Under the pieces are notes generated by a model, which saw only the letters and a list, made by a program, of their open reading frames with translations, did not search any database and was not told the origin of the DNA. From contig CABQJB010000003.1 in the NCBI GenBank assembly GCA_902464195.1, positions 1 to 28,265 on the forward strand: a DNA stretch of 28,265 nt, in the 5' to 3' direction. The stretch is from an uncultured Megasphaera sp. (GTDB lineage Bacteria > Bacillota > Negativicutes > Veillonellales > Megasphaeraceae). A program made the translations under genes and the position numbers. Numbering within the stretch: position 1 is the stretch's first letter; the number at the start of each line of letters is the position of its first letter. Positions 23,007-28,265 of this stretch are shown here, one piece after another.

Positions 23007-23099
23007 AGTGGTTAGTAGCTAGTGGCTAGTGGTTAGCGAATGGTTTTAAATTTAAAGCCATCTGCTGCAAACTACAAACTCCGTACTACAAACTATAAA
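23007..23099. repeat. 93-bp composite heptad repeat, copy 2
   Basis: Same plan as 7703-7795: five agtggtt-type units (23007-23041), a 23-bp spacer (23042-23064), and five ctacaaa-type units (23065-23099). Spacer length and unit order are identical; the two copies differ at about 16 positions, mostly in the last unit of each array. Terminator first, then composite, then stop codon, as at the other copy. Confidence 0.8.
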
Positions 23100-23110
23100 G
23101 ACGTTCGCAG

Positions 23111-24478
23111 CTAGTTTTTAGTGGTGTGGTCGTAGTATTTCGGGTCGCTGAAATATTCTTTAGTCTTGGCCCGCACCTGCGGGAAGAGGATGAGCAGGGC
23201 AATCATGTTTGGGATGACGACTAAGCCCATGGCTACGTCCTGTATGCCCCAGACGAGGTTGATTTTGCCCAAGGATCCGATGAGGCACAAGAAGGGGAAA
23301 ATGTATTTTACGACATTGGTAACTTTATTGCCAAATGCATAAGTAAAGCTTTTGGCGGCGTTCCACCACTGGCCCATCAAAGTCGTAAAGCAAAAGATGA
23401 GCAGGGCCAATGTACCGGCATGTTTCAAAGGTTCCCAAACCGTACCGAAAGCATTGAGGGCCAGGACGGTTGCCGAATGACCAGAGTTCTGCATATCCGT
23501 AACGCCGACGACAAGGGCCGTAATGCTGCAGATGACGATAGTGTCGACAAAGACTTCTGTAACCCCTGTAATCCCTTCATCAACAGGATGCGGCACGATG
23601 GAGCAGCCGTGAGCAAACGGGGCTGTACCTTCCCCAGCTTCATTGGAATACATACCGCGGGCAATCCCGTACTGCATAGCCTTGGCAATGACATAGCCGC
23701 CCGTGCCACCGGCAACGGAATCGAACGACCAGGCCTGTGTGAAGATTTCGGCGAATACATGCGGCAGCTGCTGGATATTCAGTAAGACGACCAACAAGCC
23801 GATGACGATATAAAAGATGGACATGGCCGGAACGAGATTCATGGCCAGATTAGCCAGGCGCTTCAAGCCGCCCAGTGTGATGCATAAAAGCAGGATGATG
23901 AGAACGACGCCGGTCATGTACGTCGGAACCCCATAGTTGGAATAAAGGATACCGGAAATCGTATTGGATTGCACCAGGTTAGCCCCCATCATCTTCGTGC
24001 ACATCAGCACGGCGATGACGACACCGAGCCAGGGCATCTTAAGGCCATCGCGGATGTAATACATAGGCCCGCTGAGGAGATTGCCATTTTCATCTTTCCC
24101 GCGATACATCTGAGATAAGACGATTTCGCCGTATTTCAAGGCCATGCCGAAAAAGGCAGCGACCCACATCCAGAAAACGGCACCCATGCCGCCAGAAAGG
24201 ATAGCCGTAGCTACGCCGACGACATTGCCGCCGCCGACATTGCCAGCCAGCGTGACCATCATGGCCTTAAATGTGGAAATGGAACCATTTCCCTTATCTT
24301 CATGACGAGACTTATACGAATCAATAAGGGTCCGGCGGATAATGAAACCAAAATGGCGGACCTGGATGAATCCGTTAGAAATAGTATACAAAATCCCTAA
24401 GGCGAGCAAAACGAAGACCAGCCATCTCCCCCATAACCAGGAATCAATCAATTGGATAATCGCTTCTAAATTTTCCAT
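23111..24478 (-). CDS. alanine/glycine:cation symporter (AGCS family)
   Basis: A 455-residue membrane carrier of the AGCS family, which brings in alanine or glycine with sodium. About ten to eleven hydrophobic helices are visible. Family sequences include the glycine-rich ion-site loop TLAGNVGGGNVVGVATAI near residue 76, GPMYYIRDGL, and EAGEGTAPFAHG with the following PHPVDEG. The N-terminus MENLEAIIQLIDSWLWGRW is normal for the family. It is full length. The ATG at 24478 has AAAGGAG in the end of the previous gene, one base away, so the two genes are coupled. The substrate is not certain from sequence. Confidence 0.92.
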   Translation of the reverse strand: MENLEAIIQLIDSWLWGRWLVFVLLALGILYTISNGFIQVRHFGFIIRRTLIDSYKSRHEDKGNGSISTFKAMMVTLAGNVGGGNVVGVATAILSGGMGAVFWMWVAAFFGMALKYGEIVLSQMYRGKDENGNLLSGPMYYIRDGLKMPWLGVVIAVLMCTKMMGANLVQSNTISGILYSNYGVPTYMTGVVLIILLLCITLGGLKRLANLAMNLVPAMSIFYIVIGLLVVLLNIQQLPHVFAEIFTQAWSFDSVAGGTGGYVIAKAMQYGIARGMYSNEAGEGTAPFAHGCSIVPHPVDEGITGVTEVFVDTIVICSITALVVGVTDMQNSGHSATVLALNAFGTVWEPLKHAGTLALLIFCFTTLMGQWWNAAKSFTYAFGNKVTNVVKYIFPFLCLIGSLGKINLVWGIQDVAMGLVVIPNMIALLILFPQVRAKTKEYFSDPKYYDHTTKN

Positions 24479-24479
24479 G

Positions 24480-25202
24480 TCAATCTCCTTTCAGGACGCG
24501 CTTTACCATATCCGGGAAATTCCCAATGACACAATCGACGCCATAGTCACACAATTGCTTGACACTGGCTTCATCATTGACGGTAAAGGTATTGATTTCA
24601 ATATGATGGGCTTTGATTTCGGCTACCGTTTCGGCGGTCAAACTGCCATAATAGGGATGGTAACATTGAACACCGACGCTTTCTGTATAAGCGCCGGGGT
24701 TGATAAGCCACGTTTCTGTCAGCAATCCATACTTTAAGTCCGGCGCTAAGGCTTTCATGCGTAAGACACTTTCATGATTGAAACTGGAAATGATGACCTT
24801 ATCTTCTAAGTGATAACGCTGCAAAATGGGCCATACTTTGGCTTCAATCCCCGGATAAGGATAGACACCTGTCTTCAACTCGATATTCGTCATCAAAGGA
24901 GTCCCGGCAACCCACCGGCAATATTCATCAAAAGTCGGAATGGTCTGAAATCCTGTTTCAGCTGAATAGATATACGACGCATCGAGTTTACGCAGCTCAT
25001 CCAGCGTATAATCTCGGACATAACCGGTTCCATTCGTTGTCCTGTCGACCCGTTCATCATGGATGACTACGAGCTCGCCATCTTTGGTCAGCTGTACATC
25101 CATTTCAATCCCGTCGGCCCCACATTCCAGGGCCTTGCGGAAAGCAAGCATCGTATTTTCTGGATACTTGCCGCTAAATCCGCGATGTGCAAAATTCTTC
25201 AT
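24480..25202 (-). CDS. cytoplasmic glycerophosphodiester phosphodiesterase
   Basis: A 240-residue GDPD-family enzyme that releases sn-glycerol 3-phosphate from glycerophosphodiesters of lipids. The catalytic set is in place: His6 in AHRGFSG, Glu33 and Asp35 in GIEMDVQLTKDG, and His48 in VVIHDE. There is no signal peptide, so it resembles UgpQ rather than periplasmic GlpQ. I start at the ATG at 25202 because AGGAGGT lies just upstream; the open frame continues eleven codons further and would contain the ribosome site. Its pairing with an amino-acid symporter one base downstream has no obvious metabolic logic. Confidence 0.93.
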   Translation of the reverse strand: MKNFAHRGFSGKYPENTMLAFRKALECGADGIEMDVQLTKDGELVVIHDERVDRTTNGTGYVRDYTLDELRKLDASYIYSAETGFQTIPTFDEYCRWVAGTPLMTNIELKTGVYPYPGIEAKVWPILQRYHLEDKVIISSFNHESVLRMKALAPDLKYGLLTETWLINPGAYTESVGVQCYHPYYGSLTAETVAEIKAHHIEINTFTVNDEASVKQLCDYGVDCVIGNFPDMVKRVLKGD

Positions 25203-25233
25203 GAAAAAACCTCCTAGTAATAAGTCTGTGTCC

Positions 25234-25263
25234 ATTATAGAGTATATCTGCTTGACGAATCAA
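25234..25263 (-). promoter_or_regulatory. promoter of GDPD-symporter operon
   Basis: TTGATT (25258-25263) and TATAAT (25234-25239) with an 18-bp spacer, 31 bp before the start codon. A perfect 5-bp inverted repeat with a TTCG centre, CTTGA and TCAAG (25251-25264), covers the -35 box and may be an operator. The stretch 25265-25335 upstream is AT-rich with no gene. Confidence 0.55.
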
Positions 25264-25335
25264 GAAAAATTTTTCATTCAGAAATTGACAATATTTTACA
25301 AAGTATAATATTTCTATCATCTTTTTATAATAAAT

Positions 25336-25385
25336 AAAAACAGGTCATTGTAGGATAATAAAAAATTCATGCAATGACCTGTTTT
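25336..25385 (-). terminator. terminator of malic enzyme unit
   Basis: A perfect 10-bp stem, CAGGTCATTG with CAATGACCTG, and a 21-nt AT-rich loop, flanked by five A and four T. The heptad array 25424-25479 lies between it and the malic enzyme stop. Confidence 0.85.
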
Positions 25386-25423
25386 ACAGTAATGTTATTT
25401 TTTCAGCTTATAATGTCACCGAG

Positions 25424-25479
25424 CCACTAGCCACTAGCCACTAACCACTAGCCACTAACTGCTAACTGCCAGCCCCTAT
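25424..25479. repeat. heptad array after malic enzyme, eight units
   Basis: Eight consecutive 7-bp units: ccactag twice, ccactaa, ccactag, ccactaa, ctgctaa, ctgccag, cccctat. It starts three bases after the malic enzyme stop codon in transcription order. TAG occurs every seven bases on the minus strand and TAG or TAA every seven on the plus strand, closing all six reading frames within about 21 bp. It is related to the units at 54 and, in opposite orientation, at 7703 and 23007. Confidence 0.8.
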
Positions 25480-25482
25480 CTC

Positions 25483-26736
25483 TCACCCATGGATCAAGTC
25501 CAGCATGGCGTGAAGTTTGTCGATAGTGTCTGCCGCTTCCTGGCGGACTTCTTCTGGGTCGCGGGTGATGCGGGCGACGCCGCTTTCCATAGCGGCTTTG
25601 GCAACGGCTGCTGCGACGGCCGGAGCGACGCGTTTGTCGAAGGCGTCGGGGATGACATGGTCTTCGGCCAGTTCGTCATCACTGACCAGGGAGGCGATAG
25701 CATAGGACGCAGCCAGTTTCATGTCTTCGTTGATGCTGCGGGCCCTGACGGCCAGAGCGCCGCGGAAGATGCCCGGGAAGACCATGACGTTGTTGATCTG
25801 ATTCGGTGCGTCCGACCGGCCTGTCCCGACGACTTTGGCTCCAGCGGCTTTAGCCGAGGCGTAGTCCGTTTCCGGAATGGGGTTGGCCATGGCGAAGACG
25901 ACGGCATCATCGGCCATGGACTGAATGATTTCTTTGGTAAAGATATGCGGTGCCGATACGCCCAGGAGGAGATCGGCCCCTTTGACGGCATCAGCCAGGG
26001 TCCCGTGGGCATGGGACGGATTAGTCAGGGACGCCAGTTCCGCCTGGACGGGATTGAGGCCTTCCATGCCAGCGTAGAGGATGCCCGGACGATCGACCAT
26101 GGTGACATTCTGAGCTCCAGCGCGGACCAGGAGGCGGCCAATGGAAGCACCGGCGGCACCGGCCCCGTTGATGACGATACGGGCTGTCTTCAAATCCTTA
26201 TGGACATAGCGGAAGGCGCCGATGACGCCGGCCAGGGCGGCAATGGCTGTGCCGTGCTGGTCATCATGGAAGACAGGGATGTCCATTTCCTTTTTTAAGG
26301 TCTGTTCGATTTCATAGCATTTCGGCGACGCAATATCTTCCAGATTGATGCCGGCAAAAGACGGCTGCAGGCGCTTCACCGTTTCGATGAATTCTTTCGG
26401 GTCTTTCGTATCCAGGCAGATGGGGACGGCATTGACGCCGCCAAAGACCTTGAAGAGAATGGATTTCCCTTCCATGACCGGCATAGCCGCTTCCGGGCCG
26501 ATATCTCCCAAGCCGAGTACGCGGGTCCCGTCCGATACGACGGCAATCATATTGCCACGACAGGTCAAGTCGAAAGACAAATCCGGGTCCTTAGTGATTT
26601 CCCGACACGGCTGGGCAACGCCAGGCGTATAGAGAATACTCAGGTCGTCGTGAGTCTTGAGGACTTCCCGGGGAATGGTTTCAATAACGCCGTGTTTGCC
26701 GCGGCGGATTTTCATGGCTTCTTCATCGAAATTCAT
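25483..26736 (-). CDS. NAD(P)-dependent malic enzyme
   Basis: A 417-residue short-form malic enzyme that decarboxylates malate to pyruvate. Tyr36 lies in the YTPGVA motif, Lys91 in MEGKSILFK, the metal-binding Asp pair in FHDDQHGTA, and the dinucleotide-binding loop in INGAGAAGAS near residue 188. The length is right for the form without a phosphotransacetylase domain. I start at the ATG at 26736, with GAGGAG ten bases upstream; ten further codons of open frame lead into that site and are not used. It lies 26 bp after the aldehyde dehydrogenase and is probably cotranscribed. NAD versus NADP preference is not clear from sequence. Confidence 0.93.
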   Translation of the reverse strand: MNFDEEAMKIRRGKHGVIETIPREVLKTHDDLSILYTPGVAQPCREITKDPDLSFDLTCRGNMIAVVSDGTRVLGLGDIGPEAAMPVMEGKSILFKVFGGVNAVPICLDTKDPKEFIETVKRLQPSFAGINLEDIASPKCYEIEQTLKKEMDIPVFHDDQHGTAIAALAGVIGAFRYVHKDLKTARIVINGAGAAGASIGRLLVRAGAQNVTMVDRPGILYAGMEGLNPVQAELASLTNPSHAHGTLADAVKGADLLLGVSAPHIFTKEIIQSMADDAVVFAMANPIPETDYASAKAAGAKVVGTGRSDAPNQINNVMVFPGIFRGALAVRARSINEDMKLAASYAIASLVSDDELAEDHVIPDAFDKRVAPAVAAAVAKAAMESGVARITRDPEEVRQEAADTIDKLHAMLDLIHG

Positions 26737-26762
26737 GACGCAAAAACTCCTCCTATAACTGT

Positions 26763-28175
26763 TCATGCATTAAAAATAGCCTGGGGTTCTGTAAATTCCA
26801 GCATCCCATCCTTGCCGCCTTCACGGCCGATACCGCTGTCCTTAAAGCCGCCGAAAGGCGCTGTGACGTCACGCGGGCTGTCGTTGACGTAGACGTTGCC
26901 CGACAAGATAGCGGGCGCCACCTTCGAAGCTTCTTCCTTATCCGGTCCCCAGACGGCGGCGTTGAGGCCATAAGGCGTATCGTTGGCTATGACCAGGGCT
27001 TCGTCGACAGTATCATAAGCGATGACGCTGAGAACAGGGCCGAAGATTTCTTCGCGGGCAATGGTCATGTCATTAGTCACATCGGTAAAGATGACAGGTT
27101 TGACATAGTAACCGTGATCCGGCGCATCTGGACGGCCGCCAGCCAGGAGAGTCGCTCCTTCTTCCAGGCCCTTGGCAATGTAGGCGTCGACGGTCTGCCA
27201 CTGGTCATACGAAGCGACAGGGCCGATTTTCGTCGTTTCCAGGGCCGGGTCGCCAACGGTATATTCCGGCAGTATCTTCAGCATGAGCTGTTCAATCTGT
27301 TCCTTGTCATCCCGCGGGATGATCAGGCGCGACAGGGCCGTACAGGTTTGACCGCTGTTGAGGAAGATGGAATTGAAGCACATGCGGATAGCTTTTTCGT
27401 AGTCTGCCCCCTTCAATAGGACGAAAGGAGACTTGCCGCCCAGTTCCATACTGATTCGCTTCATCGAGCCCAAGGCGCGCTGAGATACCTTGATACCGGC
27501 TGCCGTCGACCCGGTAAAGGATACCATGGCGATATTCGGGTCGTCGCAGATGGCATTGCCGACCTGGCTGCCCCGGCCGGCGACGAGATTGAAGACGCCT
27601 TTCGGGAAACCGGCCCGGTCAAAGGCTTCGGCCAGGTAGTACGCCGTCACCGGTGTATGCTGGCTCGGCTTGAGGACAACCGTCGCCCCGACGAGCAGAG
27701 CCGGCACGACTTTCTGGATAATCTGCCCTAAAGGGTAATTCCACGGCGTAATACAGCCGATGACACCCAAAGGCCGACGATAGACGACGGATTGGGACAG
27801 ATGTTCGACCAGTGGCAATTCCGGTGCCAAGTCGATATACGACTGAGTCCGCACGAACTGATAGCCAATATGGTTGGTCCTGGCAAAGGCTACAGGCGCC
27901 CCTAATTCCTTGACAACAGCGTCGACGAACTGCGGTTCCAGTTTAATCATCTGGACCAACAGGTCCTTCATATACGTGATACGGTCTTCCAGCGGCATGG
28001 CCGACCAGGTCGGAAAGGCTTTGGCAGCCGCCTGGGCAGCAGCAGCGACATCATCGGCACCAGCCGCGGCGACAGTGGCAAAGATTTTCTTCGTCGCCGG
28101 ATTTTCTACGTCAATATATTGGCCAGATAACGGCGCAACCCACTGGCCATCGATATATAATTTTTTCAAATCCAT
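26763..28175 (-). CDS. NAD(P)-dependent aldehyde dehydrogenase
   Basis: A 470-residue ALDH-superfamily enzyme that oxidises an aldehyde to an acid. Catalytic residues are present: Cys278 in NSGQTCTAL, Glu244 in MELGGKSP, Asn146 in PWNYP, and Lys169 in LKPSQHTP, with the coenzyme loop FTGSTAAG at 220-227. It is closest in look to broad-specificity or betaine/phenylacetaldehyde-type members, but the substrate cannot be read from sequence. Length is normal. The ATG at 28175 has AAGGGGG upstream and a promoter 35 bp before it. The malic enzyme follows. Confidence 0.92.
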   Translation of the reverse strand: MDLKKLYIDGQWVAPLSGQYIDVENPATKKIFATVAAAGADDVAAAAQAAAKAFPTWSAMPLEDRITYMKDLLVQMIKLEPQFVDAVVKELGAPVAFARTNHIGYQFVRTQSYIDLAPELPLVEHLSQSVVYRRPLGVIGCITPWNYPLGQIIQKVVPALLVGATVVLKPSQHTPVTAYYLAEAFDRAGFPKGVFNLVAGRGSQVGNAICDDPNIAMVSFTGSTAAGIKVSQRALGSMKRISMELGGKSPFVLLKGADYEKAIRMCFNSIFLNSGQTCTALSRLIIPRDDKEQIEQLMLKILPEYTVGDPALETTKIGPVASYDQWQTVDAYIAKGLEEGATLLAGGRPDAPDHGYYVKPVIFTDVTNDMTIAREEIFGPVLSVIAYDTVDEALVIANDTPYGLNAAVWGPDKEEASKVAPAILSGNVYVNDSPRDVTAPFGGFKDSGIGREGGKDGMLEFTEPQAIFNA

Positions 28176-28209
28176 GAAATTACCCCCTTTTACTCGAGAT
28201 TATTCTTTA

Positions 28210-28238
28210 ATTATAGAGAGAAGTCATTGATTATGCAA
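28210..28238 (-). promoter_or_regulatory. promoter of ALDH-malic enzyme operon
   Basis: Consensus TATAAT (28210-28215) with TTGCAT 17 bp upstream (28233-28238), about 35 bp before the start codon. The -35 box is weak. Confidence 0.55.
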
Positions 28239-28243
28239 GTCGA

Positions 28244-28265
28244 AAAAAATAGACTGCCTAAAGGC
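28244..28265 (-). terminator. partial terminator at window edge
   Basis: The minus strand reads GCCTTTAGGCAGTC then TATTTTTTT. This is the 3' arm and U-tract of a terminator for the next gene; the 5' arm is partly beyond the window. Confidence 0.5.

Noticed and set aside
25286..25311. TTGACA and TATAAT on the plus strand in the AT-rich gap
   Set aside because: The spacer is only 13 bp and no plus-strand gene follows.

Overview
The window looks like chromosome of a Negativicutes bacterium, most likely Megasphaera or a close Veillonellaceae relative. GC is moderate, and every convincing gene lies on the minus strand. The gene set is anaerobic Firmicute-like: SUF with SufU, a SCIFF peptide with its SPASM maturase, rubredoxin, a sodium:amino-acid symporter and malic enzyme. 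The genus is inferred from gene content and protein style; there is no 16S or other direct marker.

Layout, with transcription running from high to low coordinates. (1) 28265-25483: promoter, an aldehyde dehydrogenase, then a malic enzyme, followed by a heptad repeat array and a terminator. (2) 25263-23111: promoter, a glycerophosphodiester phosphodiesterase, then an alanine/glycine:cation symporter, followed by a 93-bp composite repeat and a terminator. (3) 22954-19705: the NAD biosynthesis operon nadA-nadB-nadC, with a palindrome over its promoter and a structured leader. (4) 19619-8750: a long genome-maintenance cluster. It begins with a strong promoter that runs straight into a terminator and a 50-residue ORF. 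It continues with mutY, an internally Tat-motif-bearing metallophosphoesterase, an NdpA-family nucleoid protein, a small membrane protein, uvrB, uvrA and uvrC. (5) 8743-7182: separate small units for a DUF3298-like secreted protein, rubredoxin and a DUF2262-like protein. (6) 7171-5268: SCIFF peptide (scfA), its radical-SAM maturase (scfB) and a two-helix membrane protein. (7) 5246-82: the SUF iron-sulfur assembly operon sufC-sufB-sufD-sufS-sufU, with an inverted repeat next to its promoter. Several products need Fe-S clusters (ScfB, NadA, MutY) or iron (rubredoxin), so SUF supplies much of the rest of the window.

The least ordinary signal is non-coding. Five intergenic sites carry tandem arrays with a strict 7-bp period, lying directly after stop codons. 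Where a terminator can be seen, four of the arrays' five sites allow a check and three place the array before it. Two sites (7703-7795 and 23007-23099) are copies of one 93-bp composite: five heptads, a 23-bp spacer, then five heptads of another type. In four sites each heptad carries a TAG or TAA, and because 7 is not a multiple of 3 the array closes all reading frames; the TAG/GGC-type arrays do this on both strands. I suggest a mobile or expanding 3'-UTR repeat family that may act as an all-frame translation stop. A second family, a 32-bp hairpin repeat, occurs at 20-51 and 19665-19696. Other points worth following are the terminator-after-promoter leader near 19540-19620, the mutY promoter buried in a 52-bp inverted repeat, and the nadA leader. 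No rRNA, tRNA, CRISPR, IS element or prophage was seen.
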